Below, piece after piece: positions 23,413 through 35,400 of a stretch of 64,000 nucleotides of DNA. The number at the start of each line of letters is the position of its first letter. Positions within the stretch are counted from its first letter, which is position 1. Origin of the DNA: Coprinopsis marcescibilis. Taxonomy: Eukaryota; Basidiomycota; Agaricomycetes; Agaricales; Psathyrellaceae. The stretch covers positions 134,055 to 198,054 of the forward strand of contig ML210190.1 in assembly GCA_004369085.1 (NCBI GenBank), given 5' to 3'. The position numbers and the translations under genes are program-made. A model generated the notes under the pieces. The model did no database searches and was not told the DNA's origin. It worked only from the letters and a program-made list of their open reading frames with translations.

Positions 23413-25403
23413 GACAGGCGATGATAGAGTAGGTAGGGCAGAGGCTCGGAGAGGGTGGGGGGAGGGGGCTCCTTATCGATATTTAGCCGCTATGTCCAGG
23501 GTAATTATACATTCGGGAAGGCCGAGTGCTAAGGCCCGGATAACGCAACCAGGCAGGTGTCTGACATGAACCCCCATGGTTCTTTTCCTGATTATCCTTT
23601 TGCCAGTTAGGAGCGTCACAAGCGCATGCACGCGGTATATCGACCAGGTGGTTACTTCTCCGCATGCCTCGAAGCCTTATTCAGGCTTCTTCTCATACTG
23701 TCTCATAGACAGTGGCACCTTGATAAGTAGCCGTAACACATGGTGGGCGATTGCGTCGCGGTGTTGCTTCGAAAGGCTCGAAATTGCACGAGGGTATGGT
23801 AGTGCTCAGTGCAACGTCGGCGTGCAGCTGATTATTGAGACCAGGCGGGAGTCATTTGCGTCGCGGGGTTCGACCGAAGAAACATAGAGACGATGTTCGA
23901 GTGCAAAAAAGAAGCAACAGGCATCGAATGATGCCATAGATGTGCGCCATTTTTGTCGACTAAAGAGGCCGAAGTGTCCCACAATGGTCCAGTATAGTAC
24001 TCGCAGACTTGGAACGACTTTGAATGCATCTGTGCACAATAGTCGAACAGGAAACCACAAGTTTGGAGAGACCAGGGTTTGTATTCAACCAATATCACTC
24101 GATGATCACCTACGATGGCCTAGAGAAAATGCAAGGTAGTAATAATCAGTTGATATCAGTGCAGGAATCGTGCAAAAAACGGCTTGCGTACCAGTTACCG
24201 AGTAGTAGACGCACTTGCCGCAGCCGCGGGCCAGAAGATAAGATGAGATTTTTCGGAAAGCGCCAGCATGGAATGCATGGCTGACAGCGGTAACTGACAT
24301 CCTTTGCATAATCCATGTCATGGAGCCTACCACTGCGAGAACAAAAAAGTGCGAGGTATGGCGTTTGATAAACCTAATTAGGCCGCTGAGGCCAATTTGC
24401 TGGAGAACAAGGGAGAAGAACCTGGAATCCTCTCTCTGTCGCAGTCGAGTCCACGTTGGTCCCAGAAGGGCCATAGCAGATGGTCGCGTGGTGCAGCTAG
24501 TGAGTTATCTGATTATTGATAACTCGGAGGATCACCATATGGTGCACCGACACAAGTAAGTGTATTCTTAGAATGATACATCGAGTCATGGTCGGACCTG
24601 AGCGGATATACCATCGGGATAATTGTCAACAGCACTTTAGAGCTTTGCCTTGCACTCTACATCAATCCCGATAATCCTAGTACGCACGTCGGCAAGTTTC
24701 TCTTTGTTCGAGTTTAATTGGGGATGCTGTAGAACCCCAAGAGCGCTAAGACACACAAGTCCACTGCAGTGCAATCCAGTCGAAATGAGTGGAGAAACGT
24801 ACCTTGCAGCCCGAAAGCCTTGGTTTCATCCACCCTGCCGCCGCCTCTCCCAAAATTAAAGGATCTATGCGCAGGTTGATCTCCTTTAGCGCCCGGACGT
24901 GTGGCAAACTGTAGCCATTCCTGGACACACGTGCACGGACCCCAAGGGCGCCGCCATACACAGGAACAAGGCCATACACCGCCACTTGCATTGCCCAACG
25001 CACACCCCAGCGCACTCAAAGATGCCGCACTGCTGTTGAGGTCGAACCGGTAGTGGTCTCTTACCTCAACCTACCAACCAATCGCCCAAATCTTCTCTGC
25101 TTTGAGCTCCTGGCCCATCCAGTGGGCTATGCATAAAACCGGAACGATCCTCACAACGATCGTCTCGTTGCCTGGAGATCCACCACTCACAAACCGATAC
25201 CATTTAGCAAACCCACGACTCCCAACGACATCAAGATTCAATTTGCCTCGAGGTCAAAACAATTTGAAACTCGAAACACCACACCGCCGGATCGTCAGTG
25301 CTATATAAACGGGGAAGACGTACCGAGCGAAAAAGCATAAATCAAGACCCCCCGAATCCAGTTCGACAGTCGCGTCAAGAAACCCCTATCACAACTTTTT
25401 AAC
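23413..25403. other. Intergenic region with unresolved minus-strand frames
   Basis: These 2 kb form a divergent promoter region between the M28 gene and the Aip3-like gene. Minus-strand open frames at 24106-24474 (122 codons, with hydrophobic stretch FFVLAVVGSMTWIM) and 23832-24098 (89 codons) could be exons of an unknown or decayed membrane gene, but I could not join them with convincing splice phases. Confidence 0.35.
25302..25309 (+). promoter_or_regulatory. TATA box of the Aip3-like gene
   Basis: TATATAAA lies about 95 bp before the ATG at 25404. Inferred from motif and spacing. Confidence 0.45.
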
Positions 25404-26010
25404 ATGGCCAGTTACTCACCTACAAGCGCAACGGGCTCGAGAAGCTCTGCTTCGAGCTCAACGAGCGACATCTACGCCTCATACCTGCCACCGGTGCGCA
25501 TTCTACCATTACGTTTCAAGCGTACCCAATAATATACTCACAAATACGCATCCAGAGCCAAGGTGACGTCCCCGCCGCAGTCCAAAGCCTCCTCTCCTCC
25601 ACCCGCCGCCTCCAAGAGGTCCTCAAAGACTGGAGCCGAGCACGCGCAACAGTCACAGACGTCAGCGACGTCTACGTCCAAATAGGCACAGAATTCAACG
25701 TCATCATCCAAGCCTTTGCCTATCACCAGATCGATCTCAGGTAAACCCTACCTTTCCTTCTGTTTAGGTTATAATCTAAATGGGCATGTTGCACAGCGAT
25801 ATCCACTCGGTTCCCCAAGATATGCGTAACATCCTCGAAGTTTGCCTGGCAGAAGAACCGACACAGGACGCTCTCAATCAATACCTCCCAGAACTCAAGC
25901 AAGTCCTCGTCAAGCTCCTCCGAGGGCTCGAAACCCGTCAAGACCTTTGGCAGTCAAGGGCCGGTATCTATCCAAGCAGCCAGCACACCAGTCCCCGCAA
26001 CTCGAGATGA
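25404..26010 (+). CDS. Short Aip3/Bud6 N-terminal-domain-like protein
   Basis: Three exons join in phase: 25404-25493, 25556-25740, 25797-26010 (489 nt, 162 residues). After a 30-residue Ser/Thr-rich leader comes SQGDVPAAVQSLLSSTRRLQ, then LKDWSRARATVTDVSDVYVQ and IGTEFNVIIQAFAYHQIDLS, then SVPQDMRNILEVCLAE and LNQYLPELKQVLVKLLRGL. This resembles the N-terminal domain of Aip3/Bud6 polarity factors, which help formins nucleate actin at growth sites. Full-length Bud6 has a long C-terminal actin and formin binding core, which is absent: the protein stops at residue 162. Either this is a stand-alone domain protein or an Aip3 paralog that lost its core. The family call is from memory of the pattern, hence moderate confidence. 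Confidence 0.65.
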
Positions 26011-26815
26011 GACCGGATTCTAGAACTACCACAGCCCTGTACCGATACCCGGTGTGTGTGCACCGCGTTTGGCAGTTGCTACGATCCGTTCTCTGTACGT
26101 TCGTTATTTATTGGGTTGTTATTGCGTCGGCGAGTCGCCCCGAGGCGAAAAGGACAGCATTTAGGATTACGATACATAGACGGTAGACTATAGGTAGTTT
26201 GCCTAAGCATGTGGGCAGGGAGACCCGAATTTAGAATGACACGACATGTCTAACACGGTGATTGTGTGAGGGCATTCAATTGTAACCCGAGCGCAGTACA
26301 ACATAATCATCAGTACCCACTTAATTTAGTGACCAATCGCCCTCGGATCTGGAGTAGTTATGTTGCACTTCAACTCCCGACTGGTTGATTCCTTCACATC
26401 CATAATCGTGATCCGGGTCGAGCACTATAAAGGGACAATGATTGGGGTAGCTTGATGAACGTGATTCAACCGGGGTGTTGGAAGATGGTGAGATGCTTAA
26501 AACACCGGCCCCTCGCGTAAAGGTAATGTCCAGGAAGATTTGGATGACGACATCGCACACCGATGCCTTGATTACACCTTGTCTCGGCACTCTAAACCAT
26601 CTTGCCCTTGTATTTTCTCCTGCCCATTGACGCCGTTGATGCTTCTTCTCCGATGGTAGGTGCCCTGATAGATGTGACGATGCAAAGACCACCCAGGCCA
26701 GAGCTCGGTTCCCTGAATACACCCCGACTCTACTCCAGATCACCATCTATCTGCAAATAATGCGGTTAGGTCCCAGAAAAATAACCGAGGTAGCAAACAG
26801 GCGGAACCTACCTCG
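26011..26815. other. Convergent 3' flanks
   Basis: The region lies between the 3' ends of the Aip3-like gene and membrane-family copy A. An alternative last exon of copy A may reach about 26750, as noted there. Nothing else was seen. Confidence 0.45.
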
Positions 26816-29621
26816 TTACTTATCAAAATCTTTCCTAGGTCCTTGTTCCCCTTTGAGATCTAAACCTCCAGCATCTATATCGTTACTATCCTCACTCTCA
26901 GATTCCGGCAGGCTGGCCTGCCGCAACCCACCCATCAATTCTACATCCGATCCAACTGTTTTCAAGTTATGGCCCGCGATGGAGGTTGATACAGCCAGTG
27001 CGTCGACTAGATGGGATTCAGAGTCGCGTAAATGCGCCATCAGAGGGGGCGTCAACAAGGAGGGAGCACTCTGAGCTGCAAAGGGTGATTGAAGACTGCG
27101 TGTTGGCACGGGATGATCATGATGTGGTGGTGGTGGTGGTGGTGGTGGTGGTGGTGGTGTTAATGTTGGTAACATGTCAGGCCGGGAATTCCTGGGTGGT
27201 TGTAACTCGCTCGGGACCGGGGGACGTTGCAAAACGCTGATCGACACGTGGGCATGGGGTCGTGGTGGTGGTGGTGGTGTGCCAGGCCGAGGCACCCTTA
27301 TTGATGATACCTCGCTCGAGATGGAGTGGTGGGATCGCAGAGATAGGTCCGACATTGAGAGAGATTGCCGCGCGATCGAGGCTTCTTTCTCTACATGCGG
27401 TGATATCGATGGTCTGGACACGGGGTCCTCAACTGGTCGTCTTGTTGCAGTTGCATTATCGTCGAGTTCCATGTTTTGGCGACCGGCCGCTCCTCTGTCA
27501 CCCAGATAATGATTGGAAACTGTTTCAGATTCAACAAAAGTTCGCGGAAGTTGCTGCGAATATCGCACATTCCGAGGGTAGTTTGCTTGTTTTGATTTTG
27601 AGAACGACATCGAGCCCGCGCTGCGATTTTTATGTGGGGGAATATATGGCGCACGCTGGACTTGAGGCGTCCCGGTGCGATTGGTGGAAGCGTAAGGATG
27701 CGGATCATACATGCGATGAACATCGTATTCGTTATCCTGGTCTGCGATCCATCCATTGATTCGACCTTTCCATGCGTTATCCATCGCTGTTCCGTACCGT
27801 CTGAATGTCCTAAGTACCAGGATTCCGTAGACAACCCCGAGACCCAGAATGGTCGAGATGATGACCCTGATTGCGAGCAGCCAGTGGAACGGCATCGGGC
27901 CATGTTCATTGGAATGCGTGTCAGTCCTCCAAAGGAATGACATGATGCAGGTGATGTAAAGAATAAGTGACCTACAGACGATCAGCATGGGCATGGAGGT
28001 GCTGAGAAGTAGAAGCTACACTTACCAAGAAAGCCAAACGGCAGGCATGGCCAACAACACCCAGACGTTCCAAAAGATTGTCGTGTGAGACTTTCTTGCT
28101 TCCTACATCTCGCGTCATCCCTCGTCACCTCCAATAAAACAGCATGCTTACCAGTGCCCATTCCGCTGCTTTGTATGTTTTACGCATCGTCCCGAACCGG
28201 ATAATATACACACAGCCGTACAACAGGCTGATGAGTGCGCAGATAAGCGAAGCCAATGCCGTGTACCTCGTCACAGCGTCATTGGCTGCCGAATCGATCT
28301 GCAAGATCGTTAAAATGGCACTGAGCGAATTGTAAGCTAAGAAATTAAGAGATCCAAGCACCACTCACGAAAGCAGCAAAACAGAAATGATGTTAAAGGT
28401 TTTCCATTCCCGCATGAGAGAGTCAATAAAACTCTCCCATGTATTTTTAAGACTTGCGTAAACTGGTGGGATTTCTTCAGTTTCCAGATGAAACGGTGTC
28501 AGGTGCGTCGCTTTAGACCTGGAAGCCGTCTTTAAGGCCATTTTCTTGATCTCGCTCAAGCTGAGATCAGCTTCTTCAAAGATCCGTGCTACTCGAGAGA
28601 AGTACAGGGAAGGGAGGCGTAGCAAGACCAGGTTGTACGCCTCCTTGGGGATCCCGACCGCTACATATCGTACCACCCAACCCACGCTCCGCCAGGGTTG
28701 AGATTGCTGGACTGACCAGTTGAGCGGACCAGTGCTTCCGTCAGATAAATTGTCGTAGCTGGAAGCCCTGGGCATCTGGTGGGTCCCTTGTTCCACAGGG
28801 TCGTGCTGATACTGTTGGTAGTGCAAGGATGACCTGGTGGATTGAAGCGACAAACGTGATTCACTGAACTGTTCCGTCAATTCGGTAATCCGTGACAACT
28901 GTCTATGGGGTGAGGTTGGGCGAAGGTGGTCGGAGGTTGGTGTTACAGTGGTTGCGTCTCGATTTGGGGAGGGAAGCTCGGCGGGATACAAATCCAACGG
29001 CGATCGGCCTGTGTACAGTCTACTATCTCCAAGGTTAGGAGCAGATGCATGCCGAGATATGGTGTTCGAAGGTCGATGGTGGTGGTTTGGTGCGGTGATG
29101 GAAATGTAAATGGGTTCAGGAGGGCCTGAGGGTGAATCGTTCCAGTCGTCATGCACAGGGTCCGGAGGAGGATAATATATGGAATCTGAGCGTTCTGTCA
29201 CGGTGTCTTCTTCTTCAATGGCAGCGAGTTGAGGGTAGTTAGATTGAGAAATATCGATACGGATGTCGTCGAAAGTGGTGCCTTTTGAGACACCACCTTT
29301 TTTATTGGATGGGTCATATGGGTCATTCGCAACATACCCATCTCCTCTGGGAAATGATGCATTGGAGCCGTTGTAATTGTTTCCAAAGTGGGCGGGTTGA
29401 ACAGAGCTGTATGACAGGGCCCTGCTCCTATGTGCGTTAGAGGAAAGTGAATTCCCCCTCGAGCTGGTCGAGTCGCGGTTCGCTTGGTGTATGAACGGTC
29501 GTGAGTGAGCCCTTGTGCTCCCAGCGGTACTGGACCTCTTCGTTCTCAAAGACGAATTGCGGATATCTCCAAAATCCTGATCATATACCCCCGAGCGATT
29601 GTACATACCTAATGCCAGCAT
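26816..29621 (-). CDS. Agaric-type polytopic membrane protein, tandem family copy A
   Basis: The N-terminal about 310 residues are Ser/Pro-rich and disordered. Then comes a conserved core: LLRLPSLYFSRVARIFEEAD, LSEIKKMALKTAS, TWESFIDSLMREWKTFNIIS, then after an intron AILTILQIDSAANDAVTRYT and LISLLYGCVYIIRFGTMRK, WNVWVLLAMPAVWLSW, SLILYITCIMSFLWRT and a last helix IRVIISTILGLGVVYGILVL. So about five membrane helices sit between two disordered tails; the C-terminal tail holds a run of twelve prolines. I know this architecture as a lineage-specific agaricomycete family without named function. The 3' end may use a further intron (donor at the terminal AAG codon), giving the same DK-stop ending. 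An upstream first exon is also possible because AGGTATGT lies at the proposed start. Copy B is at 32499-36056. Confidence 0.75.
27124..27159. repeat. (GTG)12 microsatellite coding for polyproline
   Basis: Twelve uninterrupted GTG units on the plus strand read as a run of about twelve prolines in the C-terminal tail of membrane protein copy A on the minus strand. Confidence 0.9.
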
Positions 29622-30417
29622 GGATTAAAAGTCAGTACGAATAGAGCACAAAATTTAGAGTACACCGCACCAGACGTTATGGATCCTTTCACTGCTATTG
29701 TAGCTTACCCTGCTGACCTTCTAAGATGAGGGGATAAGCAAGACGATCGCACCCCGCTTATAACGAAAAGCTAGCGTCCGTCATCATGATCATCACTAAA
29801 AGCTGTTTATTGAACCCCGCGGAGCCCGATTCCATCCCAAAACAACGGTGTCGCATTGCGGAATTGTCCGTCTTCCGCAATTATAGTTGTACGTTGGGCG
29901 AGATGAGGAATTCGGGTGAACGACGTGGAGGAAGAGTCTACTGTGATAGACGCGAAAGTCAGGCGCTGGTTTTGGTGTGGACGATTATTGGTGCCGGACA
30001 GATGTTTCGCTTTGTTTGTCGAAGGCTTCCGTGAAGACCGGCCTTCGTTCAGGAGCTATGTACCCAGCGCTTATGCATTATGGGTGGCTCTCATTCGAAA
30101 TTGGCACCTACACGCTTTCTTTATAATCCTTAAAGTGGCATTACTGTTACGGAATTGGCCTACGATGCTACAACTTGAGCTTCAGAATGTCGGACGCCCG
30201 GATTCACCGATGATGACCTCCAGTCGAGCATCCACACGAGCTTGTCACCCAACGCCCAAAAAGGTGACCCTTGTGCAATCTCAATCAATTCGCGAATGGA
30301 AGAGACGCGCCATCATGATTCGTAGTGCTTATTGGCTCTTTTACAGCCAGGCCTCGAGAACTCGAGGCTTTACTGTCATAGTCCCTAGCAATGGAAGAAC
30401 AGACCCAATACCACGAG
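29622..30417. other. Upstream region of copy A, no gene seen
   Basis: This is the 5' flank of copy A and runs into the decayed third copy. A plus-strand open frame of 217 codons (29916-30569) crosses both, but it runs antisense through the decayed copy and shows no recognisable domain, so it is not called. A short perfect inverted repeat lies at 30351-30368. Confidence 0.4.
30351..30368. repeat. Perfect 8-bp inverted repeat with 2-bp spacer
   Basis: GCCTCGAG, AA, CTCGAGGC form a perfect hairpin-capable palindrome. It lies just beyond the C-terminal side of the decayed family copy. Role unknown. Confidence 0.8.
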
Positions 30418-30900
30418 TTAAGCCTCGCAAACGGGTTGACTGTCATAGACTACACCGAGTCCTACTAAAAGAGTCGAAATCAAGACGAAGAGTTTGGTCC
30501 GATGAAGGCTCACGCTCGCGCGAGTGCGTATGCGTTTTCCAGAGAAACGACATGGTGCAGCAGATGTAGAACATCGGCCAGTCGGTGACCCAGGATACAG
30601 CCAGTTGAGATGATTAGTATGCAATGTAGCAAGGCGGTTTCAATGTCAGCGTACCACTATGAAAGCCTAGATTGCGGGCATGTTTAGAAACCCCCACAAA
30701 TTCCCTATGATTAGTGCAGTGCAGTTCCTTGCTTCCTAAGGTATTTTCAGCTTCAGCCAAACAGTTTGCTTTTCAACAAGTGCCCATCCAATCCCGAATT
30801 CGGCTGCTTTATGCCAGCTTTATGACCCTTTCCCAAAGCGGATCAAAGTCGCGAATATGACAATTCAGGCTGACACGGGAAAGCTTCAAAGCGCTTGCCA
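30418..30900 (-). pseudogene. Decayed third copy of the tandem membrane-protein family
   Basis: On the minus strand, the helix segment FVLISTLLVGLGVVY matches IRVIISTILGLGVVYGILV of copy A and IRVAISVLLGFGLVYGILV of copy B. Next to it, in a different frame, MFYICCTMSFLWKTHTHS matches LILYICCIMSFLWRTHPHS of copy B. Further upstream, DNA around 30650-30860 still aligns loosely with the family exons for the NVWVLLAMPAVW and AAEWAL segments. The two frames and the loss of the conserved SLYFSRV core show a degraded relic. It lies between copies A and B, so the family was once a tandem array of at least three. Confidence 0.75.
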
Positions 30901-31489
30901 ACGGCAAGCAAGACTCCGAGTCAGTTTGCTACTCAGGGCCTGAAAGGTTGAACTCCAGCCTGAGTAGACACACACATGCAGACCCCTTGCGGACGACAAG
31001 TTGAACATATGAACGAACCTTTCAAGCTGGCTACCTCGGGCGAACCTCCCACCACTTCCAAAGGTCGAGCTGACAGTCAAAAGTCATTCAAAGGCCTTGC
31101 CTCAGCTTGTCTTATCCTGCTTTGACAGAGTCCCCGCGGTTCATGGGATGTCCAAGCGTGTGTTCCACATCAAGTACAGACGGGACAGCGACTCAGGGTG
31201 TGAAATACTACTAAGCAACGAACAAGGCGATGACGAGCGTCACTTCAGCTGACTGAGGATGCTTATATATGTGGTATGTCGTCGCAGATCTCGATAACGA
31301 CCCTGATCTCTCCAGTTGATTACTAGCTAGTCGCATGCCCCAGCGTATATAAAGGTGCAGCTGTCACTGTTGTCTGTGCTCAAAATAACCCACCCCTCCA
31401 AACTGTTTCGACTACCCAAACTCTCCACGGTTACTCTGCGCACTATATAGCAAATCATCAAGCAAAACTCGACGCTAGAGGCTCTCGAA
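30901..31489. other. Promoter region of the pirin gene
   Basis: This stretch lies between the relic and the pirin ATG. It holds a TATA box at 31346; nothing else was recognised. Confidence 0.5.
31346..31353 (+). promoter_or_regulatory. TATA box of the pirin gene
   Basis: TATATAAA lies about 137 bp before the ATG at 31490. Inferred from motif and position. Confidence 0.45.
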
Positions 31490-32404
31490 ATGACTTCCGA
31501 TTTGCAATTCAATATGAGGAAGAGCATGGAACGAGGTCACGCCGACCACGGTTGGCTCAAGACGTTCCATTCCTTTTCCTTTGGTGAAATGTGACTATAT
31601 CAGGATCTCATAGTCTATACCACACTAATTATTAATGCCCTGCCATAGGTCCCCAGATTACCCTCATAAGCAATATGGTCCTCTTCGTGTCCTAACCGAG
31701 GATCGTGTTGCCCCGTGCGAGGGATTCGGCACCCACTCTCATCGAGGATTCGAAATCTTCTCCTACGTTGTCTCTGGCGAGCTGGAGCAGTATGTTTTGC
31801 TTCCTCGTCATATCTTTACTTGTCTTCTAACGCCAACCTCAGTAAAGACTCGATGGGTAACACCGAGATCCTCAAACGCGGCGACATTCAAATGACCTCG
31901 ACCGGCACTGGCATTTCACACTCTGAGAAGACATACGGCTCCAGAGAAGTGCACTTTCTTCAGATTTGGAGCATCCCAACGGTGCATGGGCTGAGTCCCA
32001 AGTACTTCACGCGACACTTCTCAGACGAGGAGAAGCGAGACAAGTGGGCAAAAGTGGTCGCGCCTGCTTGGGACGAGGATGTCGAAACGGCTGATCGTGA
32101 TGGTTCTGGTCCTGCGCCGGTCAACAGTGCTCTGACTTTATACGCCACGATTCTCAGCCCTGGACAGACATTGTTCCGACCATTAAAAGGCAGGAAGGCA
32201 TACGTGCACGTTATCCAGACGAGTGGCTACAACGAGGGAGAGGCAACGGGTGCATCAGTGCGCATTAGCGGAGCCTCTGGATCCGAACTCGATTTGCGAG
32301 AGGGAGATGGTGCCTATGTGAGGGTTGATATCCAGGGTTCCGTCATGGATGTCACAAATTCCGGCGAAACAAGTGCGGAGGTTCTCGTGTTTGACCTCGA
32401 TTGA
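31490..32404 (+). CDS. Pirin family protein (bicupin)
   Basis: Three exons join in phase: 31490-31590, 31649-31789, 31843-32404 (804 nt, 267 residues). The N-terminal cupin has the pirin pattern: HADHGWLKTFHSFSFGE, YGPLRVLTEDRVAPCEGFG, THSHRGFEIFSYVVSGELEH, KDSMGNTEILKRGDIQMTS and TGTGISHSE, followed by HFLQIWSIP. The metal ligands of pirins (two His in THSHRGFE, one His in GISHSE region and a Glu) are present. The C-terminal cupin includes LYATILSPGQTLFRPL and AYVHVIQTSGYN. Known members are iron proteins: human pirin acts as a nuclear cofactor, and bacterial and fungal relatives include quercetinase-like dioxygenases. The role here is not deducible. The gene is embedded in the tandem membrane-protein array and converges with copy B, whose last exon ends about 95 bp away. 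Confidence 0.93.
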
Positions 32405-32498
32405 CATGTCCGTTTTAAATAGTAGACCGATGTATAGTACTAGTACTGAAGGTATTAATGATGGTTCGTTGAGCCCCGAGAAATGTGAAAGCTGTAGG

Positions 32499-35400
32499 CT
32501 AATATACTTCACTGGGGTGGTGGGACTCGAGTGGACCAATGTTCTGAGTTGTCGTGGCGTTCTGTATCCCATAAGCCGTCCCATGATCACTGTTGCCTAA
32601 AGTGCCCATTCAGTGTTCCAAGACTAGCCGGAAACATCGATCCAAATTTACTTACCGACATTGTCTCCTGCGCCAGAGTCCACATTATGGGCAAATTGTT
32701 GCACAAACCCCTGATTTCTTTTGCCAAAGTCAGCCTGCCCAACGTCTGAGTCGTACCCAACATTGTCCAGACTCCCCTCGGCTCTGGGAGGTAGATCATT
32801 ATGGGATTGGAACAGAAAAGGCACTCCAGGAGACCAACTATCGTTCACATGTGCGACCGGAGGAGGGGTCAGCTTTGGGTCCTGATTGACGAAAGCTTCA
32901 TACGATGTCGATGCTGGCCTATGGGTTTTGTGTCTGCGGCGCCGAGGTAGCGGTGGCTGGTTAGCGGTCTGCACACGGGTTGCACCAAACCCCTCCTTTG
33001 GTTGTACTATAAACTCAAGCGGATGATTCTGGGGAGTCTGAGAGCCAGAAGAAGTGCTGCTTCCCCGACTGGAACTTGATTCTGATAGGAGCTGATGATT
33101 GTCAAAGACGCCTGGTTGCTCTGCTCTTCTGTTTCCTTTTTCGTGGCCTTGCGAGCTGTTATCCGAGGGCTCCTGCGGCGTTGCCAAGTGTCGAAGGGGG
33201 TCGCCCATCCGTGGCACAGGTGGCTCTGGAGTGGTGGCATTGATTTGGTCGTAAGCGCCAGTGTGCGAGAATTGATATCGATGGCCTGTCGGATGTGATT
33301 GTTTTTGATAGTGCTGATTCCAATGAGGAGGCTTGAACGATAGGCTGTGTCCTTGAGCCTGATTCAGGTGGGGATTTGGTAATGGGGGAGGGGCATATAT
33401 GCTCTGGAGCCATTTTACAGTTCGCTGCTTCCATGCTTCATCCATGACGGCTCCGTATCGTCGAAAGGTTGCAATGACTAAAATCCCATAGACCAAGCCA
33501 AATCCAAGCAGCACTGAGATTGCAACACGGATCGCGAGTAGCCAGCGACTTGATATAGGCATAAGGTCGTTTGAATGTGGGTGCGTCCTCCAGAGAAAGG
33601 ACATGATGCAGCATATGTAAAGAATGAGCGACCTAAAGGGAATATAGATCATATAATATTAGGTTCTAGCATAGATAAGACCACAAAACAGGGTGCGCAC
33701 CATGAGAGCCAAACTGCAGGCATGGCAAGCATTACCCAAACGTTCCAAAGTATATCTGCGTCGGTTTTCTTTGCTTCCTAAATAAGGCGCACTTGATTAT
33801 AATGTCGACTCAATAACAAGCAAGCTTCTAGTACTTACAAGTGCCCACTCTGCCGCTCGATGAGGGTCTTTCATTGTCCCAAAACGAACGATGTATATGC
33901 ACCCGTATAGCAAACTGGTGAGCGCACATACAAGCGACGCTAAGGCAGTATACCGCGTCAATGCATCGGTAGCGGCGGAATCTATTTGAAGGATGGTCAG
34001 GATGGCACTGGAAAAGAAAAGTAAGCTAGACTGTAACGCGTACAACGATTTGCAGCACTTACGACAGGAGCAGCGCAGAAATAATGTTAAACGTCTTCCA
34101 CTCTCGCATCACCGAATCGATAAAGTTTTCCCAAGTGATTGTCAGATTCTTGAATGCCTTGGGCATCCCTTCTGCTTCTATACGGAACGGGACCTTATAA
34201 TCTGGCCTAGTAGCAGCCATTTGTAGGACCATCTGCTTTAACTCCCCAAGACCTAGATCAGCCTCTTCGAATATTTGCGCCACACGAGAGAAATATAGGG
34301 AAGGAATTTGCAACAGAAGCAAGCTATAAACGCCCCTGGGAATGTCATCCGTCAAGTAGCGCTTGGTGTTGAGCTTGAGGCGAGCTACCCTTGAGGGTGC
34401 TTTGGCGGGGAAAACTAAGTTGACGTTCGAATTTTCTGGCTGGTAATAATCAGCAAACAGGGCTTGATATGGTGCGTATTGTCCGGCCAGTGGAGGCATA
34501 GACGGTAGTCCTTCAGAACGTAAGTCGTCCTCGGATAGTTTAGAGGCCCGAGAGGAATTGGGAGACCTTGGGGGTATGACAGGGCTATTGGGAGGATAAT
34601 TTTGGTCGAGCTCAGGGTCGCGAGGAGGGCGAATTTGACTCTGAGAATCGACAAAAGATTCCTTTTCATCAGCATCTACATCCAGATCACCAGGTTTAAG
34701 CGACTGTTTGGCTGCTGGGTTGACGTTTGGGACTCCTAGTGGCCGAGCGAACGGAGGCACATGAGTAAATGGGGTAGGCTGCCAAGGAGGGTAGGGAATG
34801 GCTCTAGTGCCTATAGCGGTAGGAGGTGTAACATGAACGCGGGCGAACGGCGATCCAAGTCCTATGTCATCGAAAGTTGTTGTGTTATCCAGCCCTGGTT
34901 TGCGTTGCTTCTTTGGAAGGAATGGATCGTGTGCGGCATATCGGTCTCCAGGTTGGTAATGCGGTAGAGGTGCACGTTGTGAAGCTGTCCCGCCGAATAA
35001 GAGGGTGTGAGGAGGTGTGTTCATGCTTATGTCGTCGAAGGTAGCTTTCCTGGTCACGCCGTTCTGGTGCGGGCCACGCGGAGGAGCCCCATATGTGCCG
35101 AACGGACTCGGACGAGGCGAGACAGATAGGCCTGGAGTGTAAAAATATTCTGGGGGAGCAAAAGGTGTATAAGCCAGAGATTGGCTATACGGAAGTTGTG
35201 GACCAAAAGGCGTATAACGCCGGGGTTGGCGATGCGGAAGTTGTGAACCAAAAGGCGCATAAGCCCCGGGAGGTTGGCTGTGCGGAAAAGCGGCAGCTGG
35301 GGTCGTAAAAGGCATGTTGTTTCTCGATGTTACGACTGGGACTATTGACTCGTCTGGAGTCATGTTATTTAAAACGGATGGGGCCGGCGACGTAGATTCC

